A DNA stretch of 64,000 nucleotides, taken from NCBI RefSeq assembly GCF_040829825.1, contig NZ_JBFOLH010000017.1, one strand, 5' to 3'. Shown in pieces: positions 51,125-59,699 of the stretch (positions within the stretch are counted from its first letter, which is position 1; the number at the start of each line of letters is the position of its first letter). The DNA comes from Leadbetterella sp040829825 (GTDB lineage: Bacteria; Bacteroidota; Bacteroidia; Cytophagales; Spirosomataceae). A model generated the notes under the pieces. It was given only the letters and a program-made list of their open reading frames with translations, was not told where the DNA came from and searched no databases. A program made the position numbers and the translations under genes.

Positions 51125-52381
51125 ATGGAGAGTTATGCCAAAATCCTGTTAATTGCCGCACCGGTTTTCCTGGTGCTGGTGCTTTCGGAAAAGTTGTACG
51201 GATACCTGAAGTTCGGGCATGAGTTCAGGACAATGGATACTATTTCGAGCCTGAGCTCGGGGTATACCAATGTATTAAAAGATGTATTGGGGCTGAGTGT
51301 GACCATTCTCGGGTACGAGTGGTTTTACCGGCATGTGGCTGTTTTCGAGATCCGGTCTACCTTCTGGGTGTATGTGACGGCTTTTTTTGCGCTTGATTTT
51401 GCCGGGTATTGGGTACACCGGCTGTCGCACGGCATTAATTTCCTCTGGAACCGGCATGTGATCCATCACAGCAGTGAAGAGTTTAACCTGGCCTGTGCCC
51501 TGCGGCAGAGCATTTCGGTTTTTGTTAATATTTTTTCCTTTTTCCTGGTTCCTGCGGCTATCCTGGGCGTGAAACCGGAGGTAATTGCGGTAGTGGCACC
51601 GCTGCACCTGTTTGCCCAGTTCTGGTACCATACCGTTTACATCGGTAAGATGGGTTTCCTGGAAAAGATCATAGTAACTCCTTCCCATCACCGGGTACAT
51701 CACGCCATTAACAAGGAGTATATTGATAAGAATCACGGGCAGATCTTTATTTTCTGGGATAAGCTGTTCGGTACGTTCCAGGAAGAGCTGCCCTCTTCTC
51801 CACCCGTTTACGGGGTAACCCGGCCTATGAGCACGTGGAATCCCATGAAAATCAATTTCAAGCACCTGGCGCTGCTGATCAGCGATGCGTGGCGGGCTGA
51901 AAACATAAAAGACAAGCTGCGCATCTGGTTTATGCCTACCGGCTGGCGGCCGGCAGGGTTTGAAGAGAAATATCCTGTACAGAAAATCGAAGACCCTTAT
52001 CATTTCGAGAAATACCGTACTGAGTTTTCCCCGGCCGGGCGCACCTTTATCTGGCTGCAGTTCCTGTTTACCCTCCTGATGCTGGTATGGTTTTTCGGCC
52101 ATGTGGCCGTACTGGACGTTTACGGCCTGATGACGTTCGGCTTCCTGATCTTCCTGAACGTATATGCGTATACCGATTTTATGGACAGGAACCGTTCTTT
52201 CCTGTTTTTTGAGCTGTTAAAAAATGCTTTCGGTCTTTATATGCTTTACGATACTTCTTTCTGGGAGTCCCTGTTTACCGGGTATCCTGAAGGCAAAGAA
52301 ATCCTGGCCGGGTATTTTGTTTTATCCGGGCTGCTTTCGCTGCTGTTTTTCAGAACCGAGCTGGATCAGTCTTCCAGGTAG
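51125..52381 (+). CDS. Sterol desaturase/fatty acid hydroxylase family protein
   Basis: A 418-residue membrane protein with about seven helices. The di-iron histidine motifs of the family are present: HRLSH, HVIHHSSEE and HHRVHHAINKEYIDKNHG with GQIFIFWDKLFGTF. The domain occupies about residues 80-240; the rest is further membrane helices and soluble parts (LLALLISDAWRAENIKDKLRIWF). It hydroxylates or desaturates a lipid at the inner membrane with O2. The lipid is not known. It is convergent with the MFS transporter and overlaps its end by 16 bp. Confidence 0.92.
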   Translation: MESYAKILLIAAPVFLVLVLSEKLYGYLKFGHEFRTMDTISSLSSGYTNVLKDVLGLSVTILGYEWFYRHVAVFEIRSTFWVYVTAFFALDFAGYWVHRLSHGINFLWNRHVIHHSSEEFNLACALRQSISVFVNIFSFFLVPAAILGVKPEVIAVVAPLHLFAQFWYHTVYIGKMGFLEKIIVTPSHHRVHHAINKEYIDKNHGQIFIFWDKLFGTFQEELPSSPPVYGVTRPMSTWNPMKINFKHLALLISDAWRAENIKDKLRIWFMPTGWRPAGFEEKYPVQKIEDPYHFEKYRTEFSPAGRTFIWLQFLFTLLMLVWFFGHVAVLDVYGLMTFGFLIFLNVYAYTDFMDRNRSFLFFELLKNAFGLYMLYDTSFWESLFTGYPEGKEILAGYFVLSGLLSLLFFRTELDQSSR

Positions 52382-53619
52382 TTCAGGTCTTTGTTATGCG
52401 TTTCTTTAATGGTGATGGTAGAGTAAAACCCTAAGCCGTAGCAGAGGGCTGCTACGAGGGCTCCTGCCATAATAGTGCCTACGGTGGGCTTGAAATACAT
52501 AAACAGGGTGGTCATAAGCACTACGGCACCCCGTACCATGTTCGGAATGGTAGTGGCGGCTGTAGCCCTCAGGTTGGTACCGAACTGTTCTGCACCTACG
52601 GTAACAAACATGGCCCAGTAGCCCGTCCAGAAACCCAGCCACACACATACGATGTATACGGTGGTAACGCTTTTCATCCCGCCGAAAAGGTAATAGAGCA
52701 CCCCCAGGAACGACATTCCCATCATAAAAGCGATGGCCTTTTTCCGGGATTCCATCCAATGGCTGATGAAGCCGCTGAGGAGGTCGCCGGCAGAAATGCC
52801 CACATATGCCCACATGATGGCCATGCCGGGGATCACTTTTTCAGAAATACCCAGGGCTTCGCCGAACTGGTTGCTCAGGTAAACCAGTATGCCGATACAA
52901 AACCAGGTGGGCAGTCCTATTCCTATGCATTTGAGGTATTTAAAGAAGCGTTCGCGGTTGGTGAAAAATGCAAAGAAGTTTCCTTTGATGACATCGTCTT
53001 TTTGCTGCATGGATTTGAACATACCGGATTCAAGCACACCTACCCGGAGCAGGAGCAGCAGCACGCCCATGGCACCGCCTACCAGGTAGGCCACGGTCCA
53101 TTGGCCTGAAAACTGGACGGTATAGTTGGCCACCACGGCGCCGAAAAGCCCGACCCCTGCTACCAGTGAGGTGCCTTTGGCGCGGAGGCGCGGAGGCAGC
53201 ACTTCGGAAACCAGGGTGATGCCGGCCCCCAGCTCTCCGGCCAGGCCTATTCCGGCTATGAAACGGAGCCACTTGTAGGCTTCCACCTTGTCCATAAAAT
53301 GGAAATGGGGAATAAAGCCACAGGCGATGTTGGCCAGTGAATAGGTAATAATAGAGCCGAAAAGTACGGAAAGGCGACCTTTTTTGTCGCCCAGCGCTCC
53401 CCACAGGATACCGCCCAGGAGAAGGCCGATCATCTGGAAGTTGATAATTTTTACGCCGACGGTGTCTACTTCCGCCGGACTGAGACCAAGGCTCTCAAGG
53501 CTGGGAATACGCACGATGCCGAACAGCTGAAGGTCATATATGTCTACAAAATAGCCCAGCGCAGCAATAATGACAGGCATGCTGAACAGGTATTGGAGGT
53601 CTGTTTTTTCAGATTTCAT
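52366..53619 (-). CDS. MFS transporter (sugar/metabolite type)
   Basis: The ATG at 53619 (MKSEKTDLQYLFSMP) starts a 417-residue protein with about twelve helices. The MFS signature is in the loop between helices 2 and 3 (GALGDKKGRLSVLFG) with a second in LRFIAGIGLAGELGAGITLVSEVLPPRLRAKG, matching the sugar-porter/MHS type. The frame is open 29 codons further upstream but those codons run through the AGTTCCGAGT repeat and the upp end. The substrate is unknown. It is 34 bp downstream of upp on the same strand, so uracil-linked transport or co-transcription is possible; its C-terminus overlaps the end of the opposite gene. Confidence 0.9.
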   Translation of the reverse strand: MKSEKTDLQYLFSMPVIIAALGYFVDIYDLQLFGIVRIPSLESLGLSPAEVDTVGVKIINFQMIGLLLGGILWGALGDKKGRLSVLFGSIITYSLANIACGFIPHFHFMDKVEAYKWLRFIAGIGLAGELGAGITLVSEVLPPRLRAKGTSLVAGVGLFGAVVANYTVQFSGQWTVAYLVGGAMGVLLLLLRVGVLESGMFKSMQQKDDVIKGNFFAFFTNRERFFKYLKCIGIGLPTWFCIGILVYLSNQFGEALGISEKVIPGMAIMWAYVGISAGDLLSGFISHWMESRKKAIAFMMGMSFLGVLYYLFGGMKSVTTVYIVCVWLGFWTGYWAMFVTVGAEQFGTNLRATAATTIPNMVRGAVVLMTTLFMYFKPTVGTIMAGALVAALCYGLGFYSTITIKETHNKDLNYLED

Positions 53620-53628
53620 AAGTATAAT

Positions 53629-53657
53629 AGTTCCGAGTAGGTTAGTTCCGAGTTTAT
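53629..53657 (+). repeat. Two AGTTCCGAGT repeat units at the upp stop codon
   Basis: AGTTCCGAGTAGGTT (53629-53643) and AGTTCCGAGTTTAT (53644-53657) are tandem units; the second includes the reverse of the upp stop codon (TTA on the + strand, 53654-53656). They are part of the dispersed 14-bp family, here in reverse orientation relative to the gene. Confidence 0.85.
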
Positions 53658-54295
53658 AGCTTGCAGCCGAAAGCCAGGTCGCCGGCGTCGCCGAGCCCCG
53701 GTACAATATAAAACCGGTCGTTCAGCTCCCGGTCTACATCACCTACCCAAAGCCGGCATTCGGGCAGGCGGGTCCGGATGTAGTTCATGCCCTCTACACT
53801 GGCAATAACACAAACGATATGCGTAACCCGGGGCTTCCCGTAACGGGTCAGGCTGCGGTAGGCTTTCTCCAGCGATTTCCCGGTAGCAAGAATGGGATCA
53901 CAGAGGATCAGCGTTTTGTTTTCCACCGACGGACTGGTGATATAGTCGAGCTCTACTTCAAAATCTTCTTTCTCAGCGTGCGCTCCGCGATAGGCCCCGA
54001 TAAATGCGCTTTCTGCTTTGTCAAAGTAGTTGATCACTCCCTGGAAAAGCGGCAGGGAAGCCCGGAGCACAGTGGCAACCACCGGCTCATCAATGGTTTT
54101 TTCGGTTGATTTTACACCCAAAACGGTTTCTGTTTCAATAGGGGTAAAATCCATGGTTTTGGAAATTTCATAGGCAAAGATCTCGCCCATCCGTTCCAGG
54201 TTACGCCGGAAGCGCATGGAGTCTTTCTGGATCCTTTTATCACGGATCTCCGCCAGGAAATTTTTGGCAATCGAGTTTTTTTCAGAGAGTATCAA
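53654..54295 (-). CDS. upp: Uracil phosphoribosyltransferase
   Basis: A 213-residue phosphoribosyltransferase. The PRPP-binding block LILCDPILATGKSLEKAY and the uracil-site region VVATVLRASLPLFQGVINYF are in place, with FYIVPGLGDAGDLAFG at the C-terminus. It salvages uracil to UMP in the cytoplasm. The start is TTG at 54295; no in-frame ATG exists before residue 27, and a full promoter lies 26-58 bp upstream. It is divergent from the Anbu operon. The MFS gene follows 34 bp later on the same strand. Confidence 0.95.
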   Translation of the reverse strand: MILSEKNSIAKNFLAEIRDKRIQKDSMRFRRNLERMGEIFAYEISKTMDFTPIETETVLGVKSTEKTIDEPVVATVLRASLPLFQGVINYFDKAESAFIGAYRGAHAEKEDFEVELDYITSPSVENKTLILCDPILATGKSLEKAYRSLTRYGKPRVTHIVCVIASVEGMNYIRTRLPECRLWVGDVDRELNDRFYIVPGLGDAGDLAFGCKL

Positions 54296-54320
54296 AGGTG
54301 TTCGGGGTAATTAAATTGAA

Positions 54321-54353
54321 CAAATGTAATAAACTGTAAGATTATTTTCCAAA
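54321..54353 (-). promoter_or_regulatory. Promoter for upp
   Basis: On the minus strand TTTG (54353-54350), a 21-base spacer and TACATTTG (54328-54321) match the Bacteroidota -33/-7 consensus in full. Transcription would start about 7 bases later, near 54314, leaving a leader of about 19 bases before the TTG start at 54295. Confidence 0.8.
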
Positions 54354-54475
54354 AAGATAACAGATAAATGATAAAGGTATCTTTATGTGGTATTTCTTTT
54401 GCTATATTCGCTTTTTTCAGAATTTAATTTCAGCGGGGGGCAGATAAAACACCTTCTGCAGAATCTTAAGATGCC

Positions 54476-55453
54476 ATGCTGTCGAGAGTTGCCAATTCGG
54501 TGTATTGGATGGGCCGTTATATTGAACGGATAGAGAATTACGCCCGGTTTATGAGCGTAAATATTAACCTTTCGTACGACCTGCCCGGTGTGATCACCGA
54601 TCACTGGAAGGTATTGCTGGAAGCTACCCATGACAGGCAGGTATACGATACCCTGTACGGTGACGATTCGGAGGAGAAGATCATTGAGTTTATCACGTTT
54701 GACTCCCTGAATCCCAATTCGATTTACAGTATGCTGGGAAATGCCCGGGAGAATGTGCGGACGGTGAAAGAAGTGGTGCCCAAAGAGTTCTGGGAGTCGA
54801 TCAATAAATTTTACCTGGGCTTTAAGAATTATACCTTCAACTCGCATCATGATACGGCAAGCATGATGGAGTTTTATGACGGGATCAAGCAGCAGTGCCA
54901 GTTTCTGACCGGCATGCTTGATGCCTGCCTTACCCGGAACGAGGCATATTATTTTTTTACGATGGGCAAGTTTATCGAAAGGGCTGATAAAACCTCCCGT
55001 TTCCTGGATATCGGCTACTTTAATTTCAAAACCGTGTCAGATACCCGGCATGTTAACTCCCAGGACCTGCTCATCTGGGCTGCCGTGCTGAAGTCGGTGA
55101 GCGCCTTTAACATGTACCGCCAGCAGTATAAAAGCCTGAAACAGGATAATATCATCGAGTTCCTGGTGAAAGACCGGTATTTCCCGCGGGCCATTTGTCA
55201 CTCGATCAAAAAAGCCGAATACGCCCTGTACAGGATTTCAGGCTCGCGGCCGCAGAACGGCTACCGCAACCGGGCAGAAAAAAGTATCTCGGAGCTGAAT
55301 CACTGTATCGACTTTACGGAGACTTCGGAGATCATGGGTACGGGGCTGCACAGCTTTCTGAACGATTTCCAGATCAAGAACAACGAAGTGGATTCGGAGA
55401 TATATAAAGTGTATTTTGATCCTGGCACTATCGGATGGCAGGCCCAGGGTTAA
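54476..55453 (+). CDS. Alpha-E domain protein (Anbu cluster)
   Basis: A 325-residue, almost wholly helical protein starting MLSRVANSVYWMGRYIERIENYARFMSV, the alpha-E signature. Other blocks are NPNSIYSMLGNARENVRTVKEV, YYFFTMGKFIERADKTSRFLDIGY and FPRAICHSIKKAEYALYRISG. Alpha-E proteins are found with circularly permuted ATP-grasp proteins, transglutaminase-like proteins and Anbu; no activity is firmly known. Here it is the first gene of a three-gene unit (alpha-E, Anbu, transglutaminase). The gap to Anbu is 40 bp, with a possible internal promoter. No ATP-grasp gene is seen next to it. Confidence 0.93.
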   Translation: MLSRVANSVYWMGRYIERIENYARFMSVNINLSYDLPGVITDHWKVLLEATHDRQVYDTLYGDDSEEKIIEFITFDSLNPNSIYSMLGNARENVRTVKEVVPKEFWESINKFYLGFKNYTFNSHHDTASMMEFYDGIKQQCQFLTGMLDACLTRNEAYYFFTMGKFIERADKTSRFLDIGYFNFKTVSDTRHVNSQDLLIWAAVLKSVSAFNMYRQQYKSLKQDNIIEFLVKDRYFPRAICHSIKKAEYALYRISGSRPQNGYRNRAEKSISELNHCIDFTETSEIMGTGLHSFLNDFQIKNNEVDSEIYKVYFDPGTIGWQAQG

Positions 55454-55461
55454 AAATCGGT

Positions 55462-55469
55462 TACATTTG
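55462..55469 (+). promoter_or_regulatory. -7 element before the Anbu gene
   Basis: TACATTTG (55462-55469) is a full match to TAnnTTTG, 25 bp before the ATG at 55494. A -33 TTTG is not clear. Anbu and the transglutaminase may have their own transcript besides the one from alpha-E. Confidence 0.5.
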
Positions 55470-55493
55470 CAGTTGAAAACTAACACAGATTAA

Positions 55494-56222
55494 ATGACTT
55501 TTTGTCTAGGGGTAAAGACAGCCGACGGGCTGATAGCATTGGCCGACAGGAGAATAACTTCCGGCAGCGAGGTTTCCAGCGAAAAGAAGGTCTCCATCCA
55601 CCAGGTACAGAACCATTCGCTGTTTATCATGACTGCCGGGCTGCGGTCGGTTCGTGACAAGGCCCTGACCTATTTTGAGGAAGTGCTTGAAAATGAAGAC
55701 TCGGGCTTTGACAAGCTTTACCAGGCGGTCAATTCTTTTGGTCAGAAGCTGAAGAAAGTGCGGGAAGAAGACGAGGCCATTCTGCTGAAGGCCGGGCTGA
55801 TGTTCAACCTGTCTGCCATTGTAGGCGGCCAGCTGGAAAAAGATAAGGAGCACAAGCTGTTCCTGCTGTACCCGGAAGGCAACTGGATAGAGGTTTCAGA
55901 AGGGTCACCTTTTATCATTATCGGAAATTCAGGGTACGGGAAACCCATCCTGTACCGGAATATCAAATACACTACACCGCTTGACGAGGTATTGAAACTG
56001 GGCTTCCTGGCGTTTGATTCGACGCGGGTAAGCGCTAACGATGTGGATTTCCCGATCGATGTGCTGCTGTACGAGAAAGACAGCTTCAATATTGTGGAGC
56101 ATATGTACGAGAAGCAGGACCTGGAGCATATCTCCTACCAGTGGAATGCCCTCCTGAAAAATTCAGTGCAGAAGCTGCCGGTAGACTGGATAGATCCTTT
56201 ATTAAGAAAGAGACAGGTATGA
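55494..56222 (+). CDS. Anbu proteasome-type peptidase
   Basis: A 242-residue Ntn-hydrolase starting M-T-FCLGVKTADGLIALADRRITSGSEVSS; Thr2 is the likely nucleophile after Met removal, with the conserved Asp-Arg-Arg (ADRRITSG) and Lys (SSEKKVSIHQ). The later blocks GNSGYGKPILYRNI and AFDSTRVSANDVDFPIDVLLY are typical of Anbu rather than HslV. Such proteins form ring or spiral assemblies. Their substrates are unknown; a modified peptide made by cluster enzymes has been proposed. The transglutaminase gene starts inside its stop codon (ATGA), which indicates translational coupling. Confidence 0.95.
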   Translation: MTFCLGVKTADGLIALADRRITSGSEVSSEKKVSIHQVQNHSLFIMTAGLRSVRDKALTYFEEVLENEDSGFDKLYQAVNSFGQKLKKVREEDEAILLKAGLMFNLSAIVGGQLEKDKEHKLFLLYPEGNWIEVSEGSPFIIIGNSGYGKPILYRNIKYTTPLDEVLKLGFLAFDSTRVSANDVDFPIDVLLYEKDSFNIVEHMYEKQDLEHISYQWNALLKNSVQKLPVDWIDPLLRKRQV

Positions 56223-57067
56223 TTCTGGAAGTTGAGCACAGGTTAATTTACCGGTACAGCGGGTTTGTTCACCTGAACCCGCATTATTTTTATCTTACTC
56301 CGAACCTTACGCCTTACCAGCGCCTTCTTTCGTATGAGCTGAGTGTTTTACCCCAGGCCGACAAGCTGATCAGGAACATTGACCAGGAGGGCAACATCCA
56401 GCATGTGTGCTTTGTGAATATCGATACCCGCCTGTTTGAGATAAAAACCGCATTTACTATTGAGAGTAGTAATTTTAACACCTTTGATTTCATTTTTTTT
56501 CCGTTTGAATCCGCTAATTTGCCGTTCAGGTATCCGGAGAAGCTGGGAAGGTACACCGATATTTATTTTGCGGTAAATCCGGTGAACCCGACCGTGCAGG
56601 CGCTCAGCACGCAGCTGGCAGAAGAGGCGGGATATAGTACGATTGACTTTCTGTCGGGTGTGGCAACATATATCAGTAAGAATTTTCGTTATATATCCAG
56701 GGAGCGGGGCGAGGCCATGAAGCCGGAAGAAACACTCCGCCTGGGCAGTGGTTCGTGCCGTGATTTTTCGGTATTGATGATGGCGTTGTGTAATGCGCAC
56801 GGGTTGGTGGCCCGGTTTGTCAGCGGGTATCTTTTTGGCAGCGACCGGCATGAGCATGATCTTCATGCCTGGGTAGAAGTTTTTTTGCCGGGTGGGGGCT
56901 GGCGCGGATTTGATCCTACCGAAGGGCAATCGGTCAACGAAAATTACATTGCGCTGGCCAACTCGCTGGAACCTTCGGGAGTAAGCCCGGTGAGGGGCAG
57001 CTTCAGGGGTACGCCGGGGGTGGAGTCAGAATTGGAGACTTACGTTTCCATTCGGGAAAAAGTGTAA
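56219..57067 (+). CDS. Transglutaminase-like protein (Anbu cluster)
   Basis: The ATG at 56219 overlaps the Anbu stop (ATGA) and gives MILEVEHRLIYRYSGFVHLNPHYFYLTPN, an N-terminal beta domain of this family. The catalytic core has the triad Cys180 (RLGSGSCRDFS), His216 (DLHAWVEVFLPG) and Asp232 (GFDPTEGQ). It is 282 residues. In the cluster it probably cuts or joins gamma-glutamyl-type or peptide bonds. An upstream in-frame ATG at 56141 lies inside Anbu and is not used. It is the last gene of the unit; glmM follows 60 bp later with a GTG start. Confidence 0.95.
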   Translation: MILEVEHRLIYRYSGFVHLNPHYFYLTPNLTPYQRLLSYELSVLPQADKLIRNIDQEGNIQHVCFVNIDTRLFEIKTAFTIESSNFNTFDFIFFPFESANLPFRYPEKLGRYTDIYFAVNPVNPTVQALSTQLAEEAGYSTIDFLSGVATYISKNFRYISRERGEAMKPEETLRLGSGSCRDFSVLMMALCNAHGLVARFVSGYLFGSDRHEHDLHAWVEVFLPGGGWRGFDPTEGQSVNENYIALANSLEPSGVSPVRGSFRGTPGVESELETYVSIREKV

Positions 57068-57127
57068 GAAGAAGATGAATTACGAAGCAGATTTTTATTT
57101 AATTTTGAACCCTTAATTTAAACTTTC

Positions 57128-58522
57128 GTGACATTAATTAAGTCAATATCCGGTATCAGAGGTACAATAGGTGGAAAAAGCGGAGAAGGCCTTACTCCTT
57201 TAGATGTAGTAAAGTTTACAGCGGCGTTTGCCGGGATGCTCCCGGAGAAGGCCGGGGGAAACAGGAAAGTAGTGGTAGGACGTGATGCACGGCCTTCCGG
57301 AAAGATGGTTTCTGACCTGGTGTGCGCCACTTTAAACGGTATGGGCATTGATGTGCTGGATCTGGGACTGTCTACCACCCCGACGGTAGAGATGGCTGTT
57401 CCGATGGAAAATGCTGCGGGAGGAATTATTATTACAGCCAGCCACAACCCGGTGCAATGGAATGCCCTTAAGCTGCTGAATGAAAAAGGAGAGTTTATCT
57501 CGGCCGCTGAAGGAGAACAGCTGCTGGCACGGGCCGATGGAGAAGATTTCCATTTTGTGGAAGTAAAGCAACTGGGAAAATACGAGGAGGATACCACCTA
57601 CCTGGATAAGCACATCGAGGCTATCCTGGCCCTGTCATCCGTCAATACGGAGGCTATCCGTAAAGCCGGCTTTAAAATAGCGGTGGATGCCGTTAACTCT
57701 TCGGGTGGTTTTGCGGTTCCGAAATTGCTGCGGGCACTGGGCGTGGAAGTGATCAAAGAGCTGAATTGTGAGCCTAACGGGCATTTTGCCCATAACCCTG
57801 AGCCTCTTCCTGAAAACCTGAGGGAGATTTCTTCGGAAATGAAGAAGGGCGATTATGACCTGGGAATCGTGGTAGACCCGGATGTAGACCGGCTGGCCCT
57901 GATCTGTGAAGACGGTGAGCCTTTCGGTGAAGAATACACCCTGGTGGCCGTGGCAGATTACGTGTTAAGCATCAATAAGAAGCAAAAGAATACCACCGTT
58001 TCCAACCTTTCTTCTTCCATGGCCCTGAAAGATATTACCGCTCACCATGGCGGAGAGTATTTTTCTGCTGCGGTGGGTGAGGTGAATGTAGTGGAAAAAA
58101 TGAAGGAAGTAAAGGCCATCATTGGCGGTGAAGGCAATGGCGGGATTATTTTCCCGGAACTTCATTACGGCCGTGATGCCCTGGTGGGCATTGCCCTGTT
58201 CCTGTCGCACCTGGCCAAATTTGATAAGCCGGTCGGTTTTCTGCGCAAGAAATACCCTTCTTACTTTATAGCGAAGAAGAAAATCGAGCTGGAAAACGGT
58301 ATTGACGTAGACCTGATCCTGGAAAAAGTCCGGGGCAAGTACGCCAAGTATGAGATCGATACCCGCGACGGTGTGAAGATTTATTTCGATAAGGAATGGG
58401 TGCACCTGAGGAAATCCAACACAGAGCCCATCATCCGGATTTACGCCGAAAGCGAGTTCGAAACTACAGCCGGGAACCTGGCGGATAAGATTATCAAGGA
58501 TATTAAGGAGTTAATGAAATAA
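57128..58522 (+). CDS. glmM: Phosphoglucosamine mutase
   Basis: A 464-residue phosphohexomutase. TASHNPVQWNALKLL carries the phosphoserine Ser105, VVDPDVDRLALICEDGEPFGEEYT is the metal-binding loop, GGEGNGGIIFPELHYGRDALVG the sugar loop and RKSNTEPIIRIYAES the phosphate site. The start is GTG at 57128, the only one that fits ISGIRGTIGG. It converts glucosamine 6-phosphate to 1-phosphate for cell-wall sugar synthesis. GlmM rather than ManB is suggested by the layout and by GEGNGG. It lies 60 bp after the transglutaminase gene. Confidence 0.94.
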   Translation: MTLIKSISGIRGTIGGKSGEGLTPLDVVKFTAAFAGMLPEKAGGNRKVVVGRDARPSGKMVSDLVCATLNGMGIDVLDLGLSTTPTVEMAVPMENAAGGIIITASHNPVQWNALKLLNEKGEFISAAEGEQLLARADGEDFHFVEVKQLGKYEEDTTYLDKHIEAILALSSVNTEAIRKAGFKIAVDAVNSSGGFAVPKLLRALGVEVIKELNCEPNGHFAHNPEPLPENLREISSEMKKGDYDLGIVVDPDVDRLALICEDGEPFGEEYTLVAVADYVLSINKKQKNTTVSNLSSSMALKDITAHHGGEYFSAAVGEVNVVEKMKEVKAIIGGEGNGGIIFPELHYGRDALVGIALFLSHLAKFDKPVGFLRKKYPSYFIAKKKIELENGIDVDLILEKVRGKYAKYEIDTRDGVKIYFDKEWVHLRKSNTEPIIRIYAESEFETTAGNLADKIIKDIKELMK

Positions 58523-58534
58523 ATAGCTGCCGGC

Positions 58535-58579
58535 CTTTAGCAACCCGGCATTCGTCAGGAACAAGCCGGGTAGCTAAAG
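58535..58579. repeat. Imperfect inverted repeat after glmM
   Basis: CTTTAGCAACCCGGC (58535-58549) pairs with GCCGGGTAGCTAAAG (58565-58579) at 14 of 15 positions. The loop is 15 bases; no U-run follows. It may stabilise the glmM mRNA end or weakly terminate it. Confidence 0.6.
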
Positions 58580-58636
58580 GTTACAGCTGAATTTCAGACA
58601 CACTCAACAGGCAATTTTCCGGCAAGAAGAAGAGAT

Positions 58637-59605
58637 ATGACCCATCCATTGGTAAGTGTACATTTACTGACGTACAATCACGTTAAGTTTATCCGGCAGT
58701 CGATAGAGAGCGTAATTGCCCAGGAAACCACTTTCCCTTTTGAGGTCATCATTGGCGATGATTGCTCTACTGACGGCACGTCGGCTATTGTTGACGAGTA
58801 TGCCGCCCGTTACCCGGAGCTGGTGCGGGTGGTACGCGGAGAAAAAAACGGCGGACCTCAGCCGAATTCGATCCGTATCCTGGAAAACTGCCGGGGGAAG
58901 TATATGGCTGCCCTGGAAGGGGATGACTACTGGATCGACCCGTATAAGCTGCAGAAGCAGGCCGACTTCATGGAGGCTAATCCTGATTTTTCCATTTGCT
59001 TTACCAATACCCGGGTAGAATTTTTTGACGGGGAAGGAGAACCGTACCTGCTGAACGGGAACCTGGAAAAGGATGTGTTTGAGCTGAAAGACCTGATCGG
59101 TGAAAAGGAGATCTGGTTTATGGGAACGGCCACGCTCTTTTATACCATGCGCTCGATCTTCCCGGTTCAGCCCTGGTTTTACAAAACCAAGAGCGGGGAT
59201 ATTCCCATGATCATGCTGGCTGCCCGTTACGGCGAGATCAAATTTCTGCCCGATGTTACGGCCGCCTACCGCCGTCACGCGGCCGGTGCCAGCAATACCG
59301 ACCACAAAGACGATGCGGTATTCCTGGAAAACCGCATTATGATGTATACTAACCTGAACCGGGATACCGGCTACCGGTTTAATGCTCTTTTCAAACGGAA
59401 CCTGGGCGGCTGGTATTACCTGCTGCTGAATTCCAGGCAGCTGAAAGACCGGTACTTCAAACGACTCAGGACGGCTTTTACCTATATATCTCTTATGTAT
59501 CCGGATATCCCGCATCTGAAAGAGGTGATCCGCGATCACCTGGTTCCGGCATGGGTGATGAAGGCTTCGAGGTGGGTGAGGTGGAAGATGGGGTGGATAA
59601 AGTAG
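58637..59605 (+). CDS. Family 2 glycosyltransferase
   Basis: A 322-residue GT-A-fold enzyme. The start MTHPLVSVHLLTYNHVKFIRQSIESVIAQETTFPFEVIIGDDCSTDGT has the nucleotide-sugar block, and YMAALEGDDYWIDPYKLQKQADFM carries the DxD-type site (EGDDYW). Such enzymes often act on O-antigen or exopolysaccharide. The donor and acceptor are unknown. It is a single gene; a tandem 14-bp repeat begins inside its TAG stop codon. No other polysaccharide gene is adjacent. Confidence 0.92.
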   Translation: MTHPLVSVHLLTYNHVKFIRQSIESVIAQETTFPFEVIIGDDCSTDGTSAIVDEYAARYPELVRVVRGEKNGGPQPNSIRILENCRGKYMAALEGDDYWIDPYKLQKQADFMEANPDFSICFTNTRVEFFDGEGEPYLLNGNLEKDVFELKDLIGEKEIWFMGTATLFYTMRSIFPVQPWFYKTKSGDIPMIMLAARYGEIKFLPDVTAAYRRHAAGASNTDHKDDAVFLENRIMMYTNLNRDTGYRFNALFKRNLGGWYYLLLNSRQLKDRYFKRLRTAFTYISLMYPDIPHLKEVIRDHLVPAWVMKASRWVRWKMGWIK

Positions 59606-59659
59606 TTCTGAGTGGTTAGTTCCGAGTGATTAGTTCTGAGTGGATAGTTTTGGGTAGTT
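59604..59659 (+). repeat. Four tandem 14-bp units (AGTTCTGAGTGGTT type) at the GT2 stop
   Basis: Units start at 59604, 59618, 59632 and 59646, reading AGTTCTGAGTGGTT, AGTTCCGAGTGATT, AGTTCTGAGTGGAT and AGTTTTGGGTAGTT. The first unit overlaps the gene's TAG stop (59603-59605). It belongs to the same family as the loci at 13898, 30878 and 53629. Confidence 0.92.
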
Positions 59660-59699
59660 GAATGAGGAGGAAGAGGCGCGTGGCCCCTTCCTTAACGTA

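Noticed and set aside
53620..53706. N-terminal extension of the MFS transporter
   Set aside because: The extra codons cover the repeat and the upp 3' end; the ATG at 53619 leads straight into the family N-terminus.
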